DNA of 10,233 bases from JBLIAZ01 sp047632015 (GCA_047632015.1 JBLIBC010000083.1:1-10233); one strand, 5' to 3'; shown: positions 1 through 6,967, counted from the first letter of the stretch. Numbers and translations are program-made. Notes: a model not told the origin generated them from the sequence alone.

Positions 1-93
1 TTTTGGCATTAGAAAAAATATGTGATTATATTCATATAATATACTAAAAATTAGTGTTTTAACCTAATTTATCGTCGATTAATACGCTCTAAA

Positions 94-318
94 TCAGTTA
101 GTTGTATTTTTATCATGTACTAAAGCAAAAAGAAGTAATTCTGCGTCCGTTAAGTTGGCGATTAAAGGTCGTTTAGACTTTTCATTCTTTAATCTATCAA
201 CTAACCCTTCGGGAGATAATTTGATGTACACATTTACACCTACTTTGGTTAAAAATGTTCCATGTTGTTCAATAAACAAAAGTGACTTTTTATGGAATTC
301 TATTCCATATTTTTCCAT
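94..318 (-). pseudogene. Shikimate kinase (aroK) fragment, decayed second copy
   Basis: A 74-codon open frame whose middle matches the intact aroK of this window. Over 35 residues starting VYIKLSPE, 31 are identical to aroK residues 99-133, a segment that holds the lid arginine (KRPLI). The P-loop, the DxD motif and the GGG motif are absent, so it cannot be a working kinase. Before the matching core, DNA similarity to aroK seems to continue (shared CAACATG, and an FC..NNM reading in another frame) to about position 290, which suggests a frameshift. The last 11 or so residues do not resemble aroK. In the 27-codon core (151-231 against 1973-2053) 14 of 26 identical residues use different codons, so the two copies diverged while both were under selection. 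The relic lies beside the ATPase gene, which separates it from intact aroK. Confidence 0.8.
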
Positions 319-518
319 ATTTTATACTCACGATTGAACGAATAGCAAAAAGAAATGAATGAGCTATCAAGAGTACACCACCAAAACACGTCAATCTTTG
401 CTACAAATAATAAGTAAAGTAACACTAACTTTATTACATAAAAACGAATAAACAACCCTGTCTTTGTGAAAATTATTTATCTTTAAAATAAGATTTTATT
501 AATTACAACAGTTTGATT

Positions 519-1886
519 ATGGAATTTAACAGACATATTTTAACGGAACTAACAGCATGGAAAGTTGACACTAATCGTAAACCTCTAATTTTAAGAGGTG
601 CCAGACAGGTGGGGAAAACAACGCTGGTAAAACAATTTTCAAAAACATATGAATATCGTATTTTATTAAATCTTGAAAAAGAGGCAGATTTAAAATACTT
701 TCAAAAAACAGATGATGTTAGCGTAATTGTAGAATCTCTATTTGTGGCTAACAACATACCTTCCACTTCCATTGATGACACCTTATTATTTATTGATGAA
801 ATTCAAGAATCACCAAAAGCCATTCAATTGCTTCGTTATTTTTATGAAGAAATCCCCAAATTACATGTCATTGCTGCTGGATCGTTATTAGAATTCGCTA
901 TGCATAAGGTGAAAAGCTTTCCTGTTGGCAGAATTCAATACCTTTACTTACATCCTATAAATTTTGCCGAATATTTAGATGCTATTGATAAAGAAATCGC
1001 TTTACAGCAATTAAATATTATTCCTGTAAAAGGAATCGCACATGACACCTTGCTGAAATTATTTAATAGATACGCTATTATTGGAGGAATGCCAGAGATA
1101 GTAAAACTGGACATTCAACATAATAGTGTTTCAGATTTACCAAAAGCATACGAGAGCATTTGGGGAACTTGGCAAAACGATGTCGAAAAATACTCTTCTA
1201 GCAAAACAGATAGAACTGTGATTAAACATGTCATTAGCACGGCTCATTTATACATTGATCAGCGTATTAAATTTAACAATTTTGGAGAATCGAACTACAA
1301 ATCTAGAGAAGTTGGAGAAGCGATGAGGAATTTGGATGCAGCCAAAATAATTCAATTAATTTATCCCACCACCGATACAGAACCGCCTGTAAAGTCAAAC
1401 TTAAAAAAATCACCAAGATTACAGTTTTTAGATACAGGATTGGTCAATCATGCCTTGTCAATTCAATCGGAATTAATTGGAATGGAAAATTTAAGCAACA
1501 CTCATAAAGGGGCAATTATTCCGCATTTAATCACGCAAGAATTAATTTCAACAAGTACCTTCCAAAACAAGAAACCGCATTTTTGGGTCAGGGAAAAAAA
1601 ATCGACATCTTCTGAAATAGATCTTGTATTTACCTATAAAAACAAGCTCATTCCTATCGAAATAAAATCAGGAAAAGCAGGGACCCTCAAATCATTACAT
1701 CAATTTTTAGGAAGAGTAAATCATTGTTATGGTATAAGAATTTATGCTGGAGAATTTAGGATAGAAGAGCTAAAAACACCAGAAGGGAAACCTTATTTAT
1801 TAATGAATATGCCTTACTATTTAGGAACTAAAATCCCTGAATACGTAGCGTATTTTGTTGAAAATTTCAAGATTGCAAGCAGCTAA
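519..1886 (+). CDS. AAA ATPase with C-terminal DUF4143 nuclease-like domain
   Basis: A 455-residue protein of the common prokaryotic AAA_14 plus DUF4143 family. The N-terminal ATPase domain has a Walker A motif (GARQVGKTT, residues 27-35), a Walker B motif (LLFIDEIQ, 89-96) and a sensor-like strand ending AAGSLLEFA near 120-130. The C-terminal part carries a PD-(D/E)xK-like signature, with D368 in SEIDLVF and E381 and K383 in PIEIKSG, so it may bind or cut nucleic acid. The biological role of these proteins is generally unknown; links to mobile DNA or toxin-like loci have been suggested but are not shown here. I chose the ATG at 519; an in-frame TTG at 513 is less likely. There is no signal peptide or membrane segment. 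The gene is alone, its stop overlaps the end of aroK, and an aroK relic lies upstream, so it looks like an accessory gene inserted here. No clear promoter was found. Confidence 0.9.
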   Translation: MEFNRHILTELTAWKVDTNRKPLILRGARQVGKTTLVKQFSKTYEYRILLNLEKEADLKYFQKTDDVSVIVESLFVANNIPSTSIDDTLLFIDEIQESPKAIQLLRYFYEEIPKLHVIAAGSLLEFAMHKVKSFPVGRIQYLYLHPINFAEYLDAIDKEIALQQLNIIPVKGIAHDTLLKLFNRYAIIGGMPEIVKLDIQHNSVSDLPKAYESIWGTWQNDVEKYSSSKTDRTVIKHVISTAHLYIDQRIKFNNFGESNYKSREVGEAMRNLDAAKIIQLIYPTTDTEPPVKSNLKKSPRLQFLDTGLVNHALSIQSELIGMENLSNTHKGAIIPHLITQELISTSTFQNKKPHFWVREKKSTSSEIDLVFTYKNKLIPIEIKSGKAGTLKSLHQFLGRVNHCYGIRIYAGEFRIEELKTPEGKPYLLMNMPYYLGTKIPEYVAYFVENFKIASS

Positions 1887-2347
1887 ACTTCGTCTATTTC
1901 ATTAGCCAACAAATAAAACGACTCTCTTACTTTCAACTTACCTTCAATAAACTCCAATAATTCCTTATCCGATAAATTTGCAATTAATGGACGTTTACTT
2001 TTTTCATTTTTCAACCTATCAACCAAAACTTCAGGAGATAATTTAATGTAAACACTTTTCCCTATGGAATTAATGGTTGTCATGTTGTCATTAAAGCAAG
2101 GCGCTCCTCCTCCTGTACTAATAACTAGTCCTGTTTGGGATTGAAAGGACTTTAATAAAGCTGTTTCTAGGTTTCTAAAATAAGTTTCTCCGTGTTTTTC
2201 AAAAATTTCAGCAACTGACATGTCTTCGTTCTTTTCAATTTCGTCATCCATGTCCACAAAGGTCATACTTTGCTCCTTTGCAAGTTGCTTTCCTAAGGTG
2301 CTTTTTCCACAACCCATGAAACCAATTAAAATAATATTTCCCCCCAT
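1883..2347 (-). CDS. aroK: Shikimate kinase
   Basis: Phosphorylates shikimate at the 3-hydroxyl with ATP, the fifth step of the shikimate pathway to chorismate and aromatic amino acids; cytoplasmic. The 154-residue product has the full set of family motifs: P-loop GFMGCGKST (9-17), D32 and D34 of the DxD motif, R58 in YFRNLE, GGG at 79-81 (shikimate binding), R119 in the lid (KRPLI) and R141 near the C-terminus. It is slightly shorter than the usual 165-175 residues. I chose the ATG at 2347 over an in-frame GTG at 2356, because a TAGCTTTG promoter element at 2361-2368 would put the transcript start at about the GTG. The TAG stop overlaps the TAA of the convergent ATPase gene within the four bases 1883-1886. 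A partial, diverged second copy lies at 94-318. Confidence 0.96.
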   Translation of the reverse strand: MGGNIILIGFMGCGKSTLGKQLAKEQSMTFVDMDDEIEKNEDMSVAEIFEKHGETYFRNLETALLKSFQSQTGLVISTGGGAPCFNDNMTTINSIGKSVYIKLSPEVLVDRLKNEKSKRPLIANLSDKELLEFIEGKLKVRESFYLLANEIDEV

Positions 2348-2360
2348 TTTACTCACTGTT

Positions 2361-2368
2361 CAAAGCTA
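2361..2368 (-). promoter_or_regulatory. Probable -7 element of the aroK promoter
   Basis: On the minus strand this reads TAGCTTTG, an exact match to the Bacteroidota -7 consensus TAnnTTTG, 13 nt before the chosen aroK ATG. No TTTG lies 19-20 nt upstream; the nearest candidate is TTTC at 23 nt, which is too far. The element predicts a very short leader and so supports the ATG at 2347 as the start. Confidence 0.5.
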
Positions 2369-2437
2369 CGGCTTTTGTTTGTTTACACCTTGAAACCTCA
2401 AGCATTTCAAGCTGCTAAAAAAAAAGCCCATTTTCTT

Positions 2438-2468
2438 TTTGGTAATATAAATAAGCCTAGTATATTTG
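2438..2468 (+). promoter_or_regulatory. Bacteroidota-type promoter of tRNA-Lys
   Basis: TTTG (2438-2441), exactly 19 nt, then TATATTTG (2461-2468). Both elements and the spacing match the primary sigma factor consensus of Bacteroidota. Transcription should begin near 2475, about 9 nt before the mature tRNA. This is the clearest promoter in the window and a main reason for the taxonomic call. Confidence 0.85.
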
Positions 2469-2483
2469 CAGCCCCAATAGGAG

Positions 2484-2556
2484 GATTTGGTAGCTCAGCT
2501 GGTAGAGCATCTCCCTTTTAAGGAGAGGGTCCTGGGTTCGAACCCCAGCCAAATCA
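2484..2556 (+). tRNA. tRNA-Lys (anticodon TTT)
   Basis: A complete 73-nt cloverleaf. The acceptor stem is GATTTGG with CCAAATC (7 pairs, no mismatch), followed by discriminator A2556. The D arm is GCTC/GAGC; the anticodon stem is TCTCC/GGAGA with loop CTTTTAA and anticodon TTT at 2517-2519; the variable loop is 5 nt; the T arm is CTGGG/CCCAG with loop TTCGAAC. It reads AAA and AAG lysine codons. The 3' CCA is not encoded (CGA follows), so it must be added by the CCA-adding enzyme. A consensus promoter precedes it and a terminator follows within 15 nt, so it is a single-gene unit. Confidence 0.98.
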
Positions 2557-2569
2557 CGAAGAAAGCAAA

Positions 2570-2598
2570 AGCTCGTTCAGAATGGACGGGCTTTTTTT
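2570..2598 (+). terminator. Terminator of tRNA-Lys
   Basis: A 9-bp stem (2570-2578 with 2584-2592, two G-U pairs) around a 5-nt loop, running into seven T. It begins 14 nt after the tRNA. Its final C and T-run also form the outer end of the left arm of the large inverted repeat that follows, so two alternative structures share these bases. Confidence 0.8.
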
Positions 2599-2660
2599 AT
2601 GTCCAATCGGTATTAAGCCAAGCTCGCTTGAGCGAAAATACCGATTGGACATAAAAAAAG
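2591..2660. repeat. 24-bp perfect inverted repeat (large hairpin)
   Basis: Positions 2591-2614 are the exact reverse complement of 2637-2660, with no mismatch in 24 bp. The 22-nt loop contains a smaller hairpin (GCTC, CGCTT nearby, GAGC). The left arm begins with the T-run of the tRNA terminator; the right arm ends with the A-run that opens the first tandem repeat unit. It could act as a strong two-way terminator or mark the edge of a repeat element; the sequence alone does not decide. Confidence 0.85.
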
Positions 2661-2870
2661 GATTGTGCAGCGCAGCGGAACAATTACTTTTGCTTTCGGA
2701 CTTCGGATAGCTGGGTATAGATGAACGAAGTGAATCAACCCCTTACCAATATCGCTTACGCTCAATAGATTAGATATAAAAAAAGGGTTGTGCAGCGCAG
2801 CGGAACAATTAATTTTGCTTTCGGACTTCGTTACACCTGGGTACAGCCGAGAGCAGCGAGGCAACCCCAT
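2651..2870. repeat. Two tandem copies of a ~125-bp intergenic repeat unit
   Basis: Positions 2651-2705 and 2776-2830 match at 53 of 55 bases, at a period of 125 bp. The match opens with AT plus seven A and includes GCAGCGCAGCGGAACAATT. Beyond the 55 bases the copies stay similar in pattern: each has a hairpin GGGT...ACCC (2713-2741 and 2839-2867) with an 11-nt loop. Similarity also extends left of each A-run (GATTGGACAT against GATTAGATAT). The second copy ends near 2870. No believable protein is encoded. It resembles short structured intergenic repeats rather than an insertion sequence, since there is no transposase and no obvious target-site duplication. Confidence 0.8.
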
Positions 2871-3153
2871 TTAAAACCACTTAGCAAATAATCAGTGACG
2901 TTGGGATGTTGGGTAAGCACAAGGCATTACCCCTACTACCACACAAAAAAACCGCCTGACTAAAAGCGGTTTCTTGAACTAATTTTAACACCTAACCTAA
3001 CTTTGACTACTTCATTAACGTAACTTACTCCAATAAGGTTACAAAAACTTTAATCTTTTTTTATTTTTTTTTAAATAGCACCACCTTTCACCTGCTGCTA
3101 TTCAGTAAAAACTGCCTGTTTCTGGAATACAGTGAAGTATGGCTTCCTCCTTA
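2871..3153. other. Non-coding gap with a small hairpin; no gene seen
   Basis: A 283-bp AT-rich stretch with no convincing coding frame. It holds a GGGTAA/TTACCC hairpin (2911-2932) that resembles the GGGT...ACCC hairpins of the preceding tandem repeats and may be a decayed third copy. It also holds a terminator for the minus-strand gene (listed separately) and an AATAGCA/TGCTATT hairpin at 3074-3102 beside a run of T on the plus strand, which is on the wrong side to terminate transcription. Confidence 0.6.
2945..2972 (-). terminator. Terminator downstream of the 571-residue protein gene
   Basis: Read on the minus strand, a 7-bp stem AAACCGC/GCGGTTT (2966-2972 with 2949-2955, 10-nt loop) runs into a T-run of seven that includes the last three stem bases. 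It lies about 180 nt beyond the stop codon at 3154, so the mRNA would have a long 3' end. No closer terminator was seen. Confidence 0.65.
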
Positions 3154-4869
3154 TCATTCAGACATTGCATTACTAGGAAAGGTTAGTAATCCCAATTTAA
3201 ACTTCCCTCTTGAAAACAACTGATAGTTTAATCCGAACAAATAAATCTTGTCGCTCTTAAATGTGTTTCTTTGATACCAGCTTGACTTAGGCCTAAAAAC
3301 CAAGTCCGACTCCTTTGCTGAAAACAATTGCTTTCTTGTCATTTGTCCTTCATTATCAATTCCAACTACCACAGTAACAGAACTTTTTGGACTTCCCATT
3401 TTTTTTACTTCGTCACCTTCCTGTAATCTTTGAATGTTGTGTGGGTGATCATTAAATATCATGTAAATTTTATCGTGTTCCACGTTAACTACGTAGGAGG
3501 AAAAAGGGCCTCCGTCATTATACGATAATTGATGTTTAGGAACTTTTGCTGTCCATTTTACAGCTCCTTGGTTGTTAATGTACACTGCAATGATGTCCCC
3601 ATAATGATAAGTGTAATTAGTCCTTGTACTCATGAATCCGTTCACGTCGACAACAGACGATGTATTCACTTGTACAAAGTACATTTCAGCAAACAACACT
3701 GCACTACCATCAGCTTTCACTGTAAAATTATCCAATCTAAAGTTTGCTAGTTCGTAGTTACCGGCTCTGCCATCTTGTAATCGTTTAAGTTTTCGATTGC
3801 TTAAAAACAATTCTAAAAATTTAGGGTTAAACTTTTTTTCCGTTGAATGCACGATCTCGGCCTTTTGAATATCAATGAATTTTGTAAAAGTTCCTCTTAC
3901 TGAACCTCCCCATTGTTCAGAGAAAAAACCTGCCAAGTACAGTTGGTTTTTATCGTACTGATAACTCATAGCTACATCGGTCACATAACTTCCTTCAACC
4001 CCTAAATCCACTTGCTGTAAGCTTTCTTGCTCTGTTGAAAATATTAAACATTTGTAAGAGTAATTAGGATCGCCTTTTCCTTGTTTTGAAACCTTAGTTT
4101 TTGAACTTCCCGTTAATCCTACTCGTCGTTCCAACTTCCATGCTTTACCAATTAAAAAAAGCTCTCCTCGATTCCCCAGTTCGTAAGCCGATAAATCAAA
4201 AAATTCATTCTTAAATGGAAGCTTCACACTTCCACTCCAAGCGCTTTTTAAAGTTACGTCCAGCAATTTATAACCCACATTTAAATAATCTTCATCTTGC
4301 GCTGCATTAAATTTCACTACTCCAATTTGTTTCTTATCGGGAGTTAATTGCACGCTAAAGTTGGTAAGTTTTGCTTTTCGGAATATCCCTGAAGGCTTTG
4401 TCGCTACTCCTTGATCGATTTCAAAAATAGGTCCTTGTTGCGTCCCGTTTGCACTAAGTTCCTGAGCTAGTAATTTGACTACATCCGTTTTTTTTTCCAG
4501 CGCTTTGACAAACAAAATTATTTTACCTTCGATTTCAAGTAGCTTCAAAAAGGAATAATCATACTTTATTTTCCCTTTTTTTGGAAAGCTTAAATTGTTG
4601 GTTTTAATTTTAGATAAGTCTTTGCTGTTGTACACCGACAATATTAATTCGGGTGATTTTGGTATTCGAAAAAACAGCAGGTTTATGCTTTTGCTCTCCT
4701 TTTCGATCACGTATACTGCCTGCTCATTTTCATGCACAATTTCCCTCCCGTACAGCTTCCGTCCTATTTTCTCATATTCCCCCCATTGCAATTTCAAATC
4801 AGTCACTTGGCAGTAACTATTCGTTGAAAAAATAATTAACATGGAAAAGATGTACAATGAATTTTTCAT
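3154..4869 (-). CDS. Secreted protein of unknown function, 571 residues
   Basis: I do not recognise the family with confidence. Residues 1-20 form a signal peptide (basic MKN, hydrophobic core ending near NSYC-Q), so the protein is exported. The cysteine is not in a proper lipobox, so it is unlikely to be a lipoprotein. The rest is a mature domain rich in beta-strand, with recurring short hydrophobic strands and turns such as LYLAGFF, GDIIAVYINNQG, VKWTAKVPK and IYMIFNDHPHN. This is the look of a beta-propeller-like exported protein common in Bacteroidota, but no blade count can be given by eye. No type IX secretion C-terminal domain and no transmembrane helix after the signal is visible. The start ATG at 4869 fits the signal peptide. 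The gene lies downstream of htpG on the same strand but is separated by a terminator, so it is probably its own unit. Confidence 0.85.
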   Translation of the reverse strand: MKNSLYIFSMLIIFSTNSYCQVTDLKLQWGEYEKIGRKLYGREIVHENEQAVYVIEKESKSINLLFFRIPKSPELILSVYNSKDLSKIKTNNLSFPKKGKIKYDYSFLKLLEIEGKIILFVKALEKKTDVVKLLAQELSANGTQQGPIFEIDQGVATKPSGIFRKAKLTNFSVQLTPDKKQIGVVKFNAAQDEDYLNVGYKLLDVTLKSAWSGSVKLPFKNEFFDLSAYELGNRGELFLIGKAWKLERRVGLTGSSKTKVSKQGKGDPNYSYKCLIFSTEQESLQQVDLGVEGSYVTDVAMSYQYDKNQLYLAGFFSEQWGGSVRGTFTKFIDIQKAEIVHSTEKKFNPKFLELFLSNRKLKRLQDGRAGNYELANFRLDNFTVKADGSAVLFAEMYFVQVNTSSVVDVNGFMSTRTNYTYHYGDIIAVYINNQGAVKWTAKVPKHQLSYNDGGPFSSYVVNVEHDKIYMIFNDHPHNIQRLQEGDEVKKMGSPKSSVTVVVGIDNEGQMTRKQLFSAKESDLVFRPKSSWYQRNTFKSDKIYLFGLNYQLFSRGKFKLGLLTFPSNAMSE

Positions 4870-4911
4870 GAACCTTTTGAATAACTAGTATGCTGGATAT
4901 AAATTTAAACA

Positions 4912-4942
4912 AAAAAAGGAACGCAAAAAGCGCTCCTTTTTT
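4912..4942. terminator. Terminator between htpG and the secreted-protein gene, two-way
   Basis: AAAAAAGGA and TCCTTTTTT flank a CGC/GCG inner stem with one A-C mismatch and a five-A loop. The structure has a T-run on either strand. It begins 20 nt beyond the htpG stop on the minus strand and should end htpG transcription. Confidence 0.8.
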
Positions 4943-4962
4943 AAACTTAAATAATTAAACCT

Positions 4963-6849
4963 TTATTTTATCAAACTTACTGATCGCGCAATGAACTCCG
5001 TTAAGTTTTTACCCTTCAATAATCCTGCTGAAAGCAAGGCTAAGTCGGATGCTTGTTTTGCGATGCTTTTTTGAACTTCAGCATCACCTTCAGCCAACAT
5101 TTTGCCAATTACAGGATGATTTGAATTAACCACTAAGTTATAGCTTTCAGGCATGTTGCCCATGAAGCCTCCACCACCCATGGATTGCATTTCAACCATT
5201 CGACGCATGAATTCACTTTGTGTAATCGTAACTGGTTCGTCAGTTTCGTTTAAACTTTCAAATTGTACGGTAAAAGTTGCTTTGTCAACTACCTCTTCGA
5301 TAATTGGCTTCAACTTTTCCTCGTCCTCTTTGGTTAATTTGGAAGGGACTTCCTCGTCTTTGTTTATTAATTTATCAATCGTGTCAGAATCAATTCTAGC
5401 AAATGTCACATCTTTCATGCTTTGCTCCAATTTTTGAACCAAATGTGATGTCAAAGGACTATCCATTACCAACACATCATAACCACGTTCCTCTGCTTTT
5501 TGTAATTGAGCATGATGAGCTTCCTTGTTGTGAGTATAAAGAATTACTGTTTTTTTATCCTTATTGGTTTGAGTTGCTTTAACTTTTTCCAAATAGTCAT
5601 CTTGTAACAAGCACTCACCTTTCACATTTTGAAGCAACATGAATTTTTTAGACTTATCAGCGAATTTTTCGTCACTTAATATTCCGTATTCAATGAACAC
5701 TTTAATATCTTCCCATTTCTCTACAAAATCCTCTCGGTCGTTTTTACAGAAAGACTCCAATTTGTCAGAAACCTTTTTTGTAATGTGTGACGCAATTTTT
5801 TTAACGTTTTGATCACTTTGTAAATATGACCTAGATACATTTAAAGGAATATCTGGACTATCCAATACACCATGTAGCATGGTTAAAAATTCAGGAACAA
5901 TTCCTTCCACTGAATCAGTTACAAACACTTGGTTACTGTACAGTTGGATCTTGTTCTTTTGAATCTCCAAGTTGTTTTTCAACTTAGGGAAATATAAAAT
6001 ACCAGTTAAATTAAAAGGGTAATCTACATTCAAATGAATATGAAACAAAGGGTCTTCAAATGTTGCAGGATATAGTTCCTTATAAAAATGCTGGTAATGT
6101 TCGTCTTTTAATTCTGCTGGAGATTTTGTCCATGCTGGACTTGGGTTGTTCACAATGTTATCTACTGTGATTTTTTTATCCTCTTTTTTATCCTCACCTT
6201 CTACTTCCGGCTCATCAGATTTAATAGTTTCCTCTTTAGTACCAAACTTAATTTCAACAGGAAGAAATTTACAATACTTTGAAAGTAATTCGCCAATTTT
6301 AGCATCTTCCAAGTAATCTTTAGCGTCGTCAGAAATGTGCAAAATAATGTCTGTTCCTCTCGCTTCCTTCTCTTCATTTTCTAGGGAGTAATCAGTACTT
6401 CCTTCACAAATCCATCTAGCTCCTTTTTCACCTTCCTTGAATGACTTGGAAAAAACTTCCACTTTGTCACTTACCATGAATGCAGAAAAGAATCCAAGTC
6501 CAAAATGACCAATGATTCCTTCTGCCTGATCTTTGTATTTTTGAACAAATTCTTCAGCTCCTGAAAAGGCAATTTGAGCAATGTATTTTTCCACTTCGTC
6601 GCCAGTCATTCCCAGTCCGTTATCTCTTACGGTAACTGTTCCTGCTTTTTTGTCAACCAATACTTCCACTCTTAAAGCGCCTATGTCTCCTTTAACTTCA
6701 CCCATCGAGGATAATGCTTTCAATTTCCGACATGCATCCACTGCATTGGAAACTAATTCTCTTAAAAAGATCTCCTGATCGGAGTATAAAAATTGTTTTA
6801 TTATAGGGAATATATTTTCCGCTTGAACATTAATTTTTCCTTTTGCCAT
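4963..6849 (-). CDS. htpG: Molecular chaperone HtpG (Hsp90)
   Basis: Cytosolic ATP-dependent dimeric chaperone that helps fold and remodel client proteins under stress. The 628-residue product has the usual three parts. The N-terminal GHKL ATPase domain shows ELVSNAVDA (catalytic Glu and Mg-binding Asn), DNGLGM and GHFGLGFFSAF. The middle domain has PAWTKSP and the catalytic arginine in PLNVSRSYLQ. The C-terminal dimerisation part ends without the eukaryotic MEEVD tail. A charged linker, rich in E, D and K, lies near residues 205-230. I chose the ATG at 6849 (MAKGKINVQ), which matches the start typical of relatives; an in-frame ATG at 6870 adds seven residues of no evident role. The gene is divergent from ilvE, with inverted repeats in the shared upstream region, and is followed by a terminator. 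Confidence 0.97.
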   Translation of the reverse strand: MAKGKINVQAENIFPIIKQFLYSDQEIFLRELVSNAVDACRKLKALSSMGEVKGDIGALRVEVLVDKKAGTVTVRDNGLGMTGDEVEKYIAQIAFSGAEEFVQKYKDQAEGIIGHFGLGFFSAFMVSDKVEVFSKSFKEGEKGARWICEGSTDYSLENEEKEARGTDIILHISDDAKDYLEDAKIGELLSKYCKFLPVEIKFGTKEETIKSDEPEVEGEDKKEDKKITVDNIVNNPSPAWTKSPAELKDEHYQHFYKELYPATFEDPLFHIHLNVDYPFNLTGILYFPKLKNNLEIQKNKIQLYSNQVFVTDSVEGIVPEFLTMLHGVLDSPDIPLNVSRSYLQSDQNVKKIASHITKKVSDKLESFCKNDREDFVEKWEDIKVFIEYGILSDEKFADKSKKFMLLQNVKGECLLQDDYLEKVKATQTNKDKKTVILYTHNKEAHHAQLQKAEERGYDVLVMDSPLTSHLVQKLEQSMKDVTFARIDSDTIDKLINKDEEVPSKLTKEDEEKLKPIIEEVVDKATFTVQFESLNETDEPVTITQSEFMRRMVEMQSMGGGGFMGNMPESYNLVVNSNHPVIGKMLAEGDAEVQKSIAKQASDLALLSAGLLKGKNLTEFIARSVSLIK

Positions 6850-6910
6850 TATGTTATTTTTAGTTTCCATGAGTTGAGCAATACTAATGCCACTTGAATT
6901 ATAATTGACT

Positions 6911-6967
6911 TAACATGACACAATGTTAGTTACACGGAAATAATGACAATTATTTTAGCGCTGTCAT
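6911..6967. promoter_or_regulatory. Inverted repeats in the htpG-ilvE divergent promoter region
   Basis: Two small inverted repeats lie here: TAACAT/ATGTTA with a 6-nt gap (6911-6928) and ATGACA/TGTCAT with a 13-nt gap (6943-6967). The hexamer ATGACA also occurs at 6914-6919, giving three copies in 54 bp in either orientation. Such spacing could be an operator for a dimeric regulator acting on either gene. In AT-rich DNA short repeats also arise by chance, so this is only a candidate. Confidence 0.35.
6921..6950 (-). promoter_or_regulatory. Candidate htpG promoter
   Basis: On the minus strand TAACATTG (6921-6928) differs from TAnnTTTG at one base, with ATTG 18 nt upstream (6947-6950) as a weak -33 element. 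The predicted leader is about 45-65 nt. The -7 element overlaps the right half of a TAACAT-6 nt-ATGTTA inverted repeat. No CIRCE (HrcA) operator is present. Confidence 0.4.

Noticed and set aside
155..337. A 60-codon plus-strand frame
   Set aside because: It is opposite the aroK relic, whose minus-strand peptide clearly matches shikimate kinase; the plus-strand peptide has no recognisable features.
94..2347. Insertion sequence or integron-like element carrying the ATPase
   Set aside because: No transposase, integrase, terminal inverted repeats or clear target-site duplication was seen around the ATPase gene; the only flanking similarity is the aroK relic.
2613..2870. An 85-codon open frame on the minus strand over the intergenic repeats
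   Set aside because: It covers the tandem repeat and hairpin arms, has no promoter or family-like composition, and its two halves are just translations of the repeat units.
2651..2870. CRISPR array
   Set aside because: Only two units, 125 bp apart, with the inter-unit sequence itself repeated in pattern; there are no unique spacers and no cas genes.
3074..3102. AATAGCA/TGCTATT hairpin as a terminator
   Set aside because: The T-run precedes the stem on the plus strand and becomes an A-run after the stem on the minus strand, so it is wrongly placed on both.
3154..4869. Lipoprotein assignment of the 571-residue protein based on a cysteine near the signal peptide end
   Set aside because: The residues before the cysteine (NSY) do not fit a lipobox, so ordinary signal peptidase cleavage is more likely.
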